A DNA stretch of 64,000 bases from Trametes villosa. Lineage: Eukaryota; Basidiomycota; Agaricomycetes; Polyporales; Polyporaceae. Positions 41,446 to 53,373 of the stretch are shown in pieces. The notes beneath the pieces are model-generated. The model ran no database searches, was not told the DNA's origin, and was given only the letters and a program-made list of their open reading frames with translations. The position numbers and the translations under genes are program-made. The stretch lies in the NCBI GenBank assembly GCA_002964805.2, contig PUDQ02000113.1, positions 310,001-374,000 of the forward strand, in the 5' to 3' direction. Each line of letters opens with the position of its first letter. Position 1 is the first letter of the stretch.

Positions 41446-42919
41446 ATGTCAAGCCAATTCAACAACCCGGCCGATGAAGAGATCCCTCCCCCGGAACGGC
41501 CGCCCTCCCCGCCGCCGCACACCACCTTCGCGGTTCGCGGTGTTCACGTACGAATGCCCTGGCTGCACTACGCGTCCTAGAGCACTCGGTGACATGGCCT
41601 CTCTTCCTCGCAGTCACCTGCCTTCTCCGCATTCCGGCCGCGCGAGATGCGGTTCACGTCCTCCCATCAAGCGATGAACCACACCGCGTGGAGCTGTGAC
41701 GGCAAGAAGCTGGGAGCGGTCGGGATCGACAAGACGGTTAGGATATGGACCCCGGAGAAGAGCGTACGTGCATGCTCCCAATTCTGAATTGAGACGCGTC
41801 CCTGAGCTATAACAGTTGGAGACGCGCTCCTGTACCACCTATTCCGGAGGGCACACAGACGACGTGGATTACCTCGCATGGAATCCAACACACCCAGAGC
41901 TCTTCTGCACATCAAGTCAGAAAGATAGGCGAGTCGTTTTCTGGGACGGTCGACGTACGTTCCCCAGACTAGTTGCATCTGTGTTTCTCCCCTCACCCGC
42001 CGCAGAAAGTCGGCACGTGCAACAGATTCCCCTGAAGCTCGCCCCCTCGCAGCTGAACTACTCGCCCGACGGGAAGACCATCCTATACACCACCATTAAC
42101 CGTCAAATGTGTGTGCTCACCTACGGCAAGGAGGGAGACGAAACCAGAGACCAGTGGCATCAAGCGGATATCGGAGGGGTACGCGCCATGCCCTGGTGCA
42201 TTCAAGCAAGCGCTGACGAGGCACTCTACAGAAAGTCATCTCTGCGTCAACAGCAACGTTTAACCACGCGGGCGATGGGATTGTGCTGACGCACCAGTCG
42301 GAGCACACCATCCGCATACTGGACTACCCTGGGCTGAATCCCATACAGAGCACCCCGGCGCATGTCGGGGGCTGTGTGGCTGCCGCCCTCGACCCGAGGG
42401 GAAGGTACGCTCGAAGGAGTCTGACGCCCGAGGCAGCACTGAACCTATTGCCGTCTGAACAGGTATCTTGCGTCTGGCGGCCACGACTCCATCGTGAACC
42501 TGTTTGATTTGTCCGAATGGATCTGTGTGCGGACGATCACCGCTTGCGAGTAAGTGATGCCATCGAGCCTCTCACGAAGGCCGCCGCTAACACATCGCTT
42601 GCGTGCAGTCATTCCATCAACGCGCTGAGCTTCTCGCACGACGGAGAGTTCATCGCAATCGCCAACGCAGGCAACTACATCGACATAGTAAGCCTTTTCC
42701 GTGTCCACTCCTCACCCCGTGAGGAACTAACCTTCAACGCGTCTGCAGTGCGCGGTGGAGACTGGTATGCCATTACATCGCGTCGCCGCTCAGGGGCCGT
42801 CGCCCACCGTCTCCTGGCACCCCTCCAAACACATCATCGCATACTGCGGCCAGACCAAAATCAGAGAGGGCGGACCTCCACCTACCGCTTGGGTCAGCTT
42901 GTTCGGACCAGGGATGTAG
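41446..42919 (+). CDS. TEX1: THO complex subunit 3 (THOC3/TEX1), WD40 protein
   Basis: This nuclear mRNA-export component of TREX/THO starts MSSQFNNPADEEIPPPERPP at 41446. After a first intron it enters a WD40 propeller: AMNHTAWSCDGKKLGAVGID KTVRIW, then GGHTDDVDYLAWNPTHPELF, CTSSQKDRRVVFWDGR, PSQLNYSPDGKTILYTT, LTHQSEHTIRILDYPG and LASGGHDSIVNLFDLSEWIC. The last blades include HSINALSFSHDGEFIAIANA and PTVSWHPSKHIIAYCGQTKI. It ends WVSLFGPGM at the TAG 42917-42919. About six introns. The blade order and the VDYLAWNP motif are typical for Tex1/THOC3. Confidence 0.88.
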
Positions 42920-43658
42920 TGTACTGTTGTATCGCTTCGCGTTGTATTCGCGTCTTGTCGTTGTAATGCTTTCTACACCGCCTTTTCGAAGGACAGCACA
43001 CATTCCGAAGAGAGCGATAACGGAGATGCAATTGCAAAGACGTGCAACATCGACACGACAGCGAGCTTGCGCTAAGTAAAAAGCATGAGAACAAGCGTCA
43101 GCGCCGTGTAGACTAGCTATGCGAGACTGAGCGAGGGTATATACAGTAGAAGCGTACTGACACGGCAGCGGTAAGTAGTGCGAGGGGAAAACAGCAAAGG
43201 GAGCACGCGTAGCGTGCGCGGGGAAAGCGAGGACTCGGAGCGGGTTCGTACGACATAACAGACAGGGCGAGCGTTATAGCGTGCGACGGGAGCGTGAAAC
43301 GTGAGACAGTATAGACAGTAGTGGAGACAGCTTGTATGGACGTACGTATGTAGAGAGCAGCGAGACATAGACAGAGATAGAGAGGGGAAAGCATAGGGAG
43401 CATAGGGGGTTGAGGCGTTTAACGGTTGAGATGGGTTTGAGAGCAGTTAGCGGGATGCGAAACACAAGGGAAGCAGCAACAACGACGACGGGGCAAAACA
43501 AACGACAAAAGCGATGCGGGGGACAAAAGGTGCAAAACGCGATGAGAAATCAGAGCGATAACTCAGTAGCAAAGTGGATGTATGTGTAGGAAATCCTCAG
43601 CGTGGAAAGGGTTCAGCGTCGATGGGAGATGATGGTCTTGGTCGGGGGTCTTGATGGT
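42920..43658. other. Convergent 3' intergenic region, purine-rich
   Basis: This 739-bp gap lies between the stop codons of THOC3 (plus) and the large membrane-protein gene (minus). The plus strand is strongly purine-biased (many GAGA/GGGAAA/ACGACGGGG-type runs from about 43080 to 43600), so the complementary strand is pyrimidine-rich. Such tracts fit a 3' untranslated region of the minus-strand gene. No gene is supported. Confidence 0.55.
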
Positions 43659-46600
43659 TCAAACGTAGCCGTAGCCAGCGTAGCCACGCTCGGCCTCAGA
43701 GGGAGGGCGGACCGCGATGTCGGGGAGCACTTCGTGCTTGCGCAGCTGCGCGCGCTCCTTCGTCGTCTCGTTGCGCGACAGGCGAAGAGGCTTAAGCACA
43801 CCCTTGCCCTTGGGGGCAGGCGCCGGGTCCGCGTTCTCGTCCGTGACCTTGCTCTTCTTGCCGAGCGTGAGCGGGCGCGTCTCGAGCACCGCCTGGTTCA
43901 GGCTGCGCTCCTGGAGGAGCGACAGCGGGCGCAATCCACCAGCAGGCGGGGACGCGAGCTTCGGCGCGGGCGCCTTCTTGCCCTTGCCCTTCGACTTCGG
44001 CGACTTCGGCACGAGGGGACGGATCGCGCGCGCGGACCACTGCGCGAGGCCCTGCGGCTTCGGCGCGAGCTCGATGCGCGGCGACTCCGGCACGTTCTCG
44101 TCCGCGACGATGTATTTGATGCTCGAGCGGCGGCTGGAACTGGGGCCGTCGCGCATCTTCGGCACGGGCGGGACGTGGCGCGACTTGCTCTTGGGCTGCG
44201 TGCGCTGCGACTCGTGCGGGGTGCTCGACGCAAGCGGGCCGTCGTTGCCGAAGTCGTTCTCGAGGTCGAAGAGCGTGACTTCGGACGTCGCGGAGGGCGG
44301 CGGGAGCGGCATGCGCAGCTCCTGGTCCAGAGCCGTGATCAAGGTCGCGAGCGAGTTGCGCGAGCTAGCGCGGCGGTCGTTGGCCGGGAGCTCGAGCGCG
44401 TCGTGGCCGAAGGTCTGGGCAGAGACGGGGCGTTCGTACTGAGCGGGAGAGGCAGGGCGCAGGAGCTCATCGTCCTCCGTGACGACGTTGAGGTGCGAGC
44501 CGGAGTTGGGGACGAGCTCGCCGCCGTAGACGGTGTTGCGCCTCATGCTCTGGTCGCTGCCCTTAGAAGCGAGCTTGCTCTCCAGAGCGCGGTTGAGCTC
44601 GTTACGCCAGACCGAGAGCGCGTGCATGCCGTCCTTGCCAAGGCTGAGACTACAGTATGTCGTGTCAGTATCGTGAACCGTACACGAACGACGAATACAT
44701 ACCTGGGCAGGCTGAAGTGTTGCCGGCGGTGGAAGGACGTCTTCTTCTGCCTCGGGGCGCCCTTCCTCTGCTCGAGCGGAGTCGAGTGCATATCCACAGA
44801 CGAGAAGTCCGTCGTGAAGCCACTGGTACCACCCATCTCAGCCGGGACCGTCCGCGAGCTCTTCATCGTAGCAGCCTGGTACCCGTGCCTGTCATGCGGC
44901 GACGGGAGGCCCCAGTCGTCGCGCACGCGCATGTCCGCACCGATCGTCAAACCGGGCACGAGGAGCGGGAGGACCTTCGCCGAGAGCGCGTCGATCTCCG
45001 CCATGTCGTCGCCCGCGACGGGGCCGAACGAGAAGCCGACCGAGGACGAGGACTGCGACTGCGACTTGCGGTGCGACAGCAGGCGGGCCTTGCGCTCGCG
45101 CACGGACGGCGGGGTCGGCGGAAGAGGCGACGCGGGCGGGGGGCTGACGGGGAAGCGCATGTCCGGGCCCATGTTGGAGCTGGTGATGGACGAGACGGAG
45201 CGCACGCGGAGGTGCTGCGAGTGGCGGGAGGCCTTCTGGGTCTGGGGCGTCTCGACACCGCTGACGGCGACACCAATGGCGGACTCGTTCAAGGACGGAG
45301 CGTGCTCGCCAGTAGGCGACGGAGGGAGAACCATCCGGGTGGCGACGGCAGAGTAGTGGCGTTGCGCGATCATGATCTGCGTCTGGAACGCCGCGCTCTC
45401 AGATGCGCCGGAGTAGTACGAGCTGGCCTTGCTCTCCTTGCGGGTACGGGTGTGGCCAAGCTCAGCGCTGATCTCGGACTGAGCGGGAGTAGCGGGCAGC
45501 GAACGTTCCTGCATGGGCAGCGGCGGGGTGAGTGGCTCCTGAGGCAGCTTCTCGCCATCAGGGGGGAGGACCGCGAGCTTGGGCTTGGGCTGGAGAAGAC
45601 CGAAGGCGCGACCAATCCGGCCTCTGCCATCTACAGCATCGCCGTTGGTGAGCCAGACGTCGGTGCTGCGACGGCCCTCGACGACAGTGACACTACCGCT
45701 GCGTTTGTACTCGTGCGAGAACTTGAACGAGGGCACGGTGCTCTGGGGAGAGGGCGCGCGCATGACGGCAGAGGGAGGCTCGCTGTAAGTCTCGAAGAGG
45801 CCAGACGGAATCGGGATGGGCGACCGGAACAGGATGTTGACAGCGAGAAGGGGCGACGAAAGCGTGACAGAGAGCATGAGCAAAATGGAAGCAATGGAAC
45901 TCGTGGGGAAACCAGGGGACACCATGAACATGTAAGGAAGGCCAAGACCCTGTTAAATGTGTTAGTCTGAAACTTTACACATACAAGAGGGCACGTACGA
46001 GAGGCACCCAGATCATAAGGAGCCATCCAGCCGTACGATAGATGGTCATGTCCAGGTCACCCGACGACTGAGAGGAAAAGCTGTTGAAACCCTTCTCGGC
46101 CTGACTGTTCTCGCCGACATAGCCGTAACCACCGAGGACTTCCGCACTAGCCATAGCAGGGGTCATGGGCCGGGATACAGCCGTGGACGGCAGCATGTCA
46201 GAACCCAAGCCAGGAAGCGTAGCAGCAGTGGGTGGCGGCGACGGAGGCTGAGTGGTGGGGAATGACCAGTTGGACAGCGAGGGCTGGTAAACCGAGGGCT
46301 CGGTGAGCCAAGATGACTGGGAACCCATACGGGGAGCCTGGCGCTTGAACGGATCAGGGTCATCGTTGACAGTAGTGGATGCACGGTAGAGCGCAGGCAA
46401 CGGCGGAACCGGGGGGACAGTCTCGTGGCTGCCGAAGGGAGTGGCAGGGTTGAACCAGAACGACGACTTAGGCGCGAGCGAAGGGTTCGACGCGGTCACG
46501 GGATTCGGGAGCATACGCGCGCTAGCGTTCGACGGGGCGCGAGAGTGATGCGTGTGGTGGGTCGAGAAGGAGAACGCAGAAACGCTCTCGCAGCGGGAGC

Positions 46601-47380
46601 TAGCACGCGAAGTGATCCACGAGCTGCCATCCTTGATCGCGTCAATGTCCTCAGTGGCGAAGGACGGGCGAGGCTTCTCTTCCTCCATCTCCTTCGCGGG
46701 CGGCCACGGGTCGCGGATGTCGTTGAGAGCAGCCAGGTTCCGCTTGATGATAATCAGGGTGCCAACGAGGCAGCTGAACGAGATGGTGCTGAAGACCGCG
46801 ATGGACGTGGAGTACGCGACGAGGCCAACGAAAAGGCCTGTGACGTTGGTGGCAGCAAAGACACCAGCGAGGGCGGTTGACGTCGCGACAAGGACGAGGG
46901 TAGGTGCCCAGAGCATCCAGTGCTTGCCTCCGAAGGCAACGGGACGACCCATGCGTACGTGCAGCAGGGTCAGAGCCGAAACAACGAAGAGACATGATTG
47001 CCTCAGCGTGAGGGCGAACCAGAGCCTGGCGGCAGCAGCAGGGTCATGGGCGATGGCATAGTCGACGGAGCCTCCGAAGAATTCGTTCACAACTTGCCAT
47101 GTGAAGATAGCGAGGGCGAGGACGTCGCATGCGGCGAGCCAGAGGTGGCTCTTATCTGCAGGGGAGACGGACCGGTAGTTAGGAAGACCAAATTCAGACT
47201 GGGTTGGATTTGCTGTTAGTGTCTCGTCAAACGAACAAACAGAACTGTAGAGCTTACGGGGGCGACTCGACGGCTGAGGGGATGTGGTGGCAAAATGGGA
47301 ATGAGAATGCGAAGAATGACGAACGCTGAGGATATGAACGAGACGAAAGCAAGGGCGAGAGCGGGGATGAGCGGGATCAT
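43659..47380 (-). CDS. Large multi-pass membrane protein with long disordered tail, unknown function
   Basis: The start MIPLIPALALAFVSFISSAF at 47380 already lies in a membrane helix. Further hydrophobic spans follow: SHLWLAACDVLALAIFTWQV, LWFALTLRQSCLFVVSALTL, MLWAPTLVLVATSTALAGVF and VGLVAYSTSIAVFSTISFSC. After a cytosolic Ser/Pro loop of about 230 residues come two more (GWLLMIWVPLGLGLPYMFMV and ASILLMLSVTLSSPLLAVNI), so seven or eight spans in all. The C-terminal 700 residues are Ser/Pro/Arg-rich and probably disordered, ending ERGYAGYGYV. Introns near 47260-47210, 46007-45955 and 44703-44652 keep frame. The topology recalls fungal GPCR-like proteins, but no diagnostic motif was seen. It is divergent from NDUFB9. 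Confidence 0.72.
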
Positions 47381-47779
47381 GTTGGCGTGAGTTGTTGAAG
47401 CTTGGGACGATCAGGGTCTTGAGGGAGCGTCGTATGCGTTGAGCGTGGTGGCGTAAGGCCTCGGGGCGAGCCGTCGAGCGGAAGAGTAGTCGCGGTCGTG
47501 AAGAGAGGAACGATGGCCACAGCAGCTGTCCGTCCGCGCGCCTTCCCTCGAATCCGAACCGTGGTAAATACCTCTCCGGGCGCCTGCCAATTACGTACAC
47601 CCACACGAACAAATACCGCCCAAATAAGCGACCAGCGCGTCATCTTCTGCGCGCCCGTCACGTGGCCGCGTACTCTTGTAGTGACAGGTCACACAGAGTC
47701 ACGCTGTGCGAAACCCCACAAGCGCCGAAGGGGGGACGACGAGCGAGGGAAGCGCGCAACGGCCGTCCAGCAGCGAACC

Positions 47780-48374
47780 ATGTCTTCCCTCCCCGCGCCG
47801 TTCACGGCGGCCAACAGGTCCTATGTGAAGTCCCTGTACCGCCGCTTCCTCACAAACGAGCTCAACTGGATTGTCCAACGCGACCTCTGGAGGGCCCGCG
47901 CGCTCACCATCCGGGCAGAGTTTGAGCGGAACAGGTGCGCATAACTAGTCCCTGCTACGAGAGTCAGGTTCGCTCATACTGCATTATCCTTCTTTTATGA
48001 TATGTCAGGGACGTCCACGATCCTCGTGCACTCGCACAGATCTTCGACAAGGCCGAGGCTGCCCTTGCTGCACGCCTACACCCCGACCCCTACCGCCGTG
48101 AGTGCGCAGAATATCTTGTGATTGATTGGTGTTTACCGGATGTTCTTCCAGCACCCGAGGCCCCCGATGGCACGAAGTGGTACGTACCGTGCTGTTTGTG
48201 GGATGTCAGTGTCACTGACGCTGTGGTCCGTTCTCAGGGAGCGCAACCTGCCGGTATGTAATGCTAGGCCCGAATCCCGAAGTCCTGCTCACCCTATCCC
48301 CCTGGAAGCCTCCCCTTGGCCCTATATTCGACCACGAGCCGTACAACGAGGAGCATGGTCGGGTCGGGCACTGA
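47780..48374 (+). CDS. NDUFB9: Complex I LYR-motif subunit NDUFB9 (B22)
   Basis: This is an accessory subunit of mitochondrial NADH:ubiquinone oxidoreductase. Five exons, 47780-47934, 48009-48097, 48152-48179, 48238-48253 and 48309-48374, total 354 nt for 117 residues with all frames matching. The LYR motif appears as KSLYRRFLTNELNWIVQRDL. It is followed by LTIRAEFERNRDVHDPRALA, AALAARLHPDPYR and PEAPDGTKWERNLPPPLGP, ending YNEEHGRVGH. The HP-P-Y..P..PGG/DGT..WERN pattern is characteristic of NDUFB9. The protein is intramitochondrial, but no cleavable presequence is evident, as usual for this family. Confidence 0.88.
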
Positions 48375-48929
48375 TCGTGCATTGTATCCTGTGGCAATAC
48401 ATCCTCTCGTCCCACATCTCCTGGAATCTCGACCGATAGCCAGAACTGAGTCGTCCGTGCAAGCTTCCGTTGTGCGTCCTTGTGTGCCTCAAACTAGTTT
48501 GGCCCTGCGAGAGTAGTATAGTCCGCATGAGTGCATCATAACCAGGTCCATACTTACGGCCCCGGCCGATGGTCTACGTTGTCCTCTTCTGACCTCGAGC
48601 AATGCGTCCACTGCGCTTCCGCAGCGGCGATAAGTGACGGTTCGCTTCAGCATGGCCCACCGCACGCCCACCACGCTCGTCGTGATGATACATCTCTGAC
48701 GTCGCCAGGCCTACGCCGTCGGCCTCGTCGTCGAAAAACCCATCGCAGGGCCCGAAAGCGAATATCATGTGCGAGCGGAACGCACGTGGCGGCGCACTCG
48801 TCCGATGATTTCAGCGCCTGCTCCCCGCTGGGGTTCTGCAGCAGAGTTCTCCCCATCCGCCCTCCGCCGTGCGCTGTGCCCTCAGGCTCTTCTCTCTGTG
48901 ACCCCACCACCTGCCCGTCGGCGCGCGCG
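48375..48929. other. Intergenic region upstream of PAH1
   Basis: This 555-bp gap lies between the NDUFB9 stop and the lipin start on the same strand. It holds the NDUFB9 3' end and the PAH1 promoter and leader. It contains pyrimidine-rich CTTCTCTCTGTGACCCCACC-type sequence just before the ATG. No additional coding region is supported. Confidence 0.55.
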
Positions 48930-51900
48930 ATGAACTACATCCGCGGCGCGGTGAGCGCGATCAGCGCGCCGTACCAGTACTACAAGGACCTCAACCCGTC
49001 CACGCTCACAGGCGCCATCGACGTCATCGTCGTCCGCAGACCGTCGAATATCGGCGACCTCCCGGCGGGCGCACCCCCGCGACAGCTCACGGACGAGGAG
49101 ACCGAGTATGTGTGCTCTCCCTTTCACGTTAGGTTCGGGAAATGGCAGGTCCTGAGGCCGCAGGACAAGAAGGTGCGCACATCCTACCCTCGTATTTCCT
49201 TTGTGCGCGCTCACGCATGTAACGTTGTAGGTCGATGTCTTCGTTAACGGCCAGCTAGTACCGTTCTCGATGAAGATCGGAGAGGCCGGGGAGGCCTTCT
49301 TCGTATTCGAGACCGACGAAGACGTCCCGGACTCGCTCGTGACAAGTCCCATCCTCGAAGCCACACAGCCAGGGCACACGAACGACCACACTGTCGAGCC
49401 GGGGCGGTTCGGCGCAGCGCCGTCACCCACGAAAGAAACCCCAGACGGCACCCAGGAGCCTGAGTTCCTCGACCTCGATGCTTCCGAAGAACCACCCGCT
49501 GACCCGGCGCCCCCTCCGCACGCTGAGAAGGCGTCCGCAGACGAAGGCTCTGGGGGCCCATCCTTGCTCTCCCGTACCGCGGAGCTCGGGAAGGCCATGA
49601 TGGGCGTTGCGCACGAGGTCGAGAGGAATGAAAAAGACAAGCTGAAGGACAAGACCGTCCTTGAAGCACTGAAGGAGACCGAGAAGGGCAACCGTGAATT
49701 CGTGAAGGACAGAGCCTCTGCGACTATCAATGCGACACATCAAGCGGCGGTCAACTTCCCATCTGTAGAGGAGAAGGGCGACGAAGTTCTTCCCGAAGGG
49801 GAGATGGAGAAGGTGCACGAGCCCGAGGTGCGCTATACCGAGGGTGAGTGCATTCAGTCGAGTCTCTGCGCATATGCCAGTGCCTGACTAGACGGGCAAC
49901 GTAGATATGGTCTTCGATACAGAAGGCTACCATGCCCATACACGTGCGCGCGAAGGCTCAGACTCAACTCTGCGGTCGAAGCAATCCAGAGGCTCATCAC
50001 ATTCAGACGAGTCCAGTCCAGATCGAACACCTGGTCCCTCTCGTATGTAGAATCGGACATATCTATGCTCAACAAATAGGCAGACTGACCAAGTACTCTA
50101 GGCACGCCCTCTCCCTCTCTAGCAGTCCCTTCCTCATCCGTCGTCCCCTTTCCCCCATTCCGCGCAACCTCCGAGCCGCCGCCCGACCACGACGACTACC
50201 CCATGCCCTCCACCTCCCGCCTCGACGACGCCCTCGTCTCCCCACACACCCCCGCGCGCAGCACCGCACAGCGCCCGCATCTCTCGACGCTCCCCACGAT
50301 CCACTCGCCCGACGCGGAGGCGTACACCTGGGACTGGGGCAACTTCCCGCAGAAGACGCCCGTGCGCACGACGTTTCCCCACACGTTCGGGCACTCCCAT
50401 GGCCATGCGCACCTGACGGGCGCGTCGGTCGACCTAACGCCGCGCAAGGGCAAGGCGCGCATGATGTCAGAGATCCCCGAGGCTGAGCAGGTGGCGCGGA
50501 CGCGTGCGTCGGATATTGCTGGGAAGACGGACCCGGATGACAGCGCGTCATATGGCCTTGGGGGGCGGCTGACTGTCGACAAGGCGGACCCCACGCGCTT
50601 TAGGGTGTTTATCGAGGGGCGTGCGGTCGAATTCGAGCTCGCGCTCGTGCCGTCTTCCGATAGTCGTAAGCATACTGGCGGACCGCTGGGTGGCGAGGAT
50701 GAGGTGGAGGACGAGAAACGCTTCGAGCAGGGCAAGGTCGACTTCGACCAGTTCCTGAGCGATGAACACATCGTCGGTGATGAGAACCTCGTACTGAGAT
50801 GGGCCGGAGACAAGTATGTGCTAGTAACGCAACGTGGAACGCGGAAACGATGCTAACACAAACATCTACAGGTACATTCGACGACAAGATGGGTCGCCCC
50901 TCATGGACGCGCTCGTCACTTGGCGAGAATCTGCCCTACGCGACAAGCACTCGCACCTATCCTCGCGCCCCACTTCGCCGTCCCCGCTCTCAGAAGACGA
51001 GTCAGTGCGGTCAGAAGGCGATGAGCCTTCACCCCAGGAGCGCCGGCCCAAACGCTCCGTCACTGCCATCGGAAACGAAACTGCAGCGGACAGCTCCCCG
51101 AACAGGGCGCCGACATCGTCTTCGTGGGTACGCTGGTGGAGTCGCAGTCGTACGGAGGCGCGTCCAGATTTGAGCCACACAAACTCGGAGCCCACGGCGG
51201 CCGATGCGGTACGTTGTTAACATCCGAGGAATTTGTCTGCAAAGCTGAGCAAGACGGATCTGCCCAGGTTAAACTTCAAGCGGCGCTGGAGGCAGACGAT
51301 ACACCAATGCGACGGCCAGCACCGTCTGCATCAGCGCCGCCGCGTCCTACAACGCCTGACTCTAGGTCTAGTACACCAACACAGGGCACACCGGAACCAG
51401 ACGAGCACAAGACGTTCGCGAAGACGTTGCGGTTGACCTCGGATCAGCTGGTATGCAGGATAGTTCTGAGCGCGCGAAACTTCTCATGTTGACACGATCT
51501 GGCGCAGAAATCACTGAATCTGAAGCCTGGCGCGAATTCCGTGACATTCTCCTTGTCGGCGACAGGCGTAGCGGCGTGTAGTGCGCGACTGTTCGTCTGG
51601 GACTACACGGACTCGGTTGTGGTGTCTGACATTGACGGCACCATCACCAAGTGAGTAACTTCGTCATACCCGGTCTCGCAGGCACTTAGACTTTCCACAA
51701 TAGATCTGATGCCTTGGGCCACGTCTTCACCATGATCGGCCGTGACTGGACGCATATGGGTGTTGCGAAGCTGTACACCGATATCTGTCGGAACGGGTAC
51801 AAGATCCTCTACTTGACTTCCCGCGCCATCGGGCAAGCCGACTCCACTCGAGAGTACTTGAAGGGAATCAAGCAGAATGACTACCAGCTTCCCGAAGGTC

Positions 51901-52931
51901 CTGTCATCATGAGCCCCGACCGGCTCATGGCGTCTCTGCATCGGTAGGTTTGCAACCCGTGCGTGAAACTGCATAGAGACTGACTTCGTATCAGTGAGGT
52001 GATCATGCGGAAACCCGAAGTGTTCAAGATGGCATGTCTACGCGACGTCCAGAAGCTCTTCGGCGGCCCCACGCACAACCCCTTCTACGCCGGCTTCGGA
52101 AACCGCATCACCGACGCGCTGTCCTACCGGAGCGTCAACATCCCCAGCTCGCGCATCTTCACGATCGACTCCTCCGGCGAGGTCAAGATGGAGCTCCTCG
52201 AGCTCGCCGGCTACAAGTCGTCCTACATCCACATGACCGACCTCGTCGACCAGATGTTCCCGCCGATCAACCGCAAGTGGGCGTCCGAGTACACCGACTT
52301 CAACTACTGGAAGGCGCCCATCCAGGACTTCCCGCTGCCCGACCTCTCCCCGCCCTCGCCCGCGCTCAGCGCGCGCTCGGACACGTCGAACCAGAGCACG
52401 TTCGCGCGCCTGCGCAACTTCAGCCTCGTCTCCAGCCGCTCGCCCTCGAAGCAGTTCAACCTGCCCCCGCCCGCGACAGAGGCTGGCCAGGCGTCCGGGG
52501 TCGCGCCAGCGCAGGCCAAGCACGCGAACGGGGATGTCGCGAACGAGAACCGCTTGCGGCAGATGACGTCGTTTGAGCGCCTGAGCAGCACACTTGCGAG
52601 CCTCACACAGTCGTCGTCGTCCACTGTCGGGAGCCCGCGCTCGGGCAGCCCGACGCTGCATGATGAATCAGACTCCGAGTACGAGGAGGACGAGGGCGAC
52701 GTTGAGGGCCAGAAGCTGAGGCGGAAGCGCCAGCGGCGCCGGAGCGTGACGAGCATGCCCGGGTCGCTGCCTGGGTCCGAGCCGGGGTCGGAGGACGAGA
52801 TGGTGTTTGGACAGGACGAAGACGAGGACGATCACGGGTACGAGGGCGAGAACGAGGATGATGTGCCGGACGAGGCGCTCGATGAGGCGTTGTTCGCGGC
52901 GGGAGAGATGAAGAACGTGGATTATATCTGA
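48930..52931 (+). CDS. PAH1: Lipin / phosphatidate phosphatase PAH1 (Ned1/Smp2)
   Basis: This Mg2+-dependent phosphatase converts phosphatidate to diacylglycerol at the nuclear envelope/ER and balances triacylglycerol and phospholipid synthesis. The N-LIP domain starts at the ATG (MNYIRGAVSAISAPYQYYKD), with the conserved GAIDVIVV and FHVRFGKWQVLRPQDK..VDVFVNGQLVPFSMKIG. The catalytic C-LIP HAD domain contains DIDGT (DXDXT) at about 51628-51642 in VVSDIDGTITKSDALGHVFT, then GYKILYLTSRAIGQADSTRE, LPEGPVIMSPDRLMASLHRE and FYAGFGNRITDALSYRSVNI. The C-terminal 200 residues are Ser-rich then strongly acidic (DSEYEEDEGDVEG, GQDEDEDDHGYEGENEDDVP), where yeast Pah1 binds Nem1-Spo7. About eight introns. 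Confidence 0.94.
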
Positions 52932-53373
52932 GCACTTTGGGCTTTGCTCTCGCATGCTAGAGTATAGGAAGTACACTACACATCACGGACACGGTGCATA
53001 TACTGTTGACACCCTGTTCAGCTTTGTTTTGCAAGGTTCTTGATACCATCGCAGTGCAATGGGAGGTGCATTGCAGGCTCTGACATGCGCAACCCAACGA
53101 ACGATGCCTCTGGATCTTCGCCAGTAAGACCTCGGCGATTCTTACCGAGTACTCTGTGCCTCTGTGCGTCCATGATGCTTCTCCGCCATGATTGTAACGT
53201 TGCTACAAGGACCTACTCTCCGGCGCTCCTCGCCATCGTACCGTTTCGTCGCACTTCCCTCAGAATTGCAGACCGTATATATAGCGAACATGTAGCAATG
53301 AGATAGCGACCACAGCAGTGAATGAAAGACATGTGTTTCAATAGCCCGAGAAGAAATAATCCGGAAAAGACCG
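52932..53373. other. Convergent 3' intergenic region
   Basis: This 442-bp gap lies between the stop codons of PAH1 (plus) and RRN3 (minus). It contains AT-richer patches than the flanking genes and no supported gene; it is likely both 3' untranslated regions. Confidence 0.6.

Noticed and set aside
43080..43600. Purine-rich tract downstream of THOC3 considered as a satellite or telomere-like repeat
   Set aside because: No regular repeat unit on inspection; better explained as a pyrimidine-rich 3' untranslated region of the minus-strand gene.
43602..45356. 584-codon plus-strand open frame opposite the large membrane protein gene, and a second of 437 codons at 44657-45970
   Set aside because: Arg/Leu/Ala/Val-rich sequence without motifs, exactly antisense to coherent coding exons of the minus-strand gene; typical shadow frames of GC-rich codons.
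52038..52661. 207-codon minus-strand frame opposite the PAH1 catalytic exon
   Set aside because: Antisense of the conserved C-LIP domain; low-complexity Arg/Val/Leu composition.
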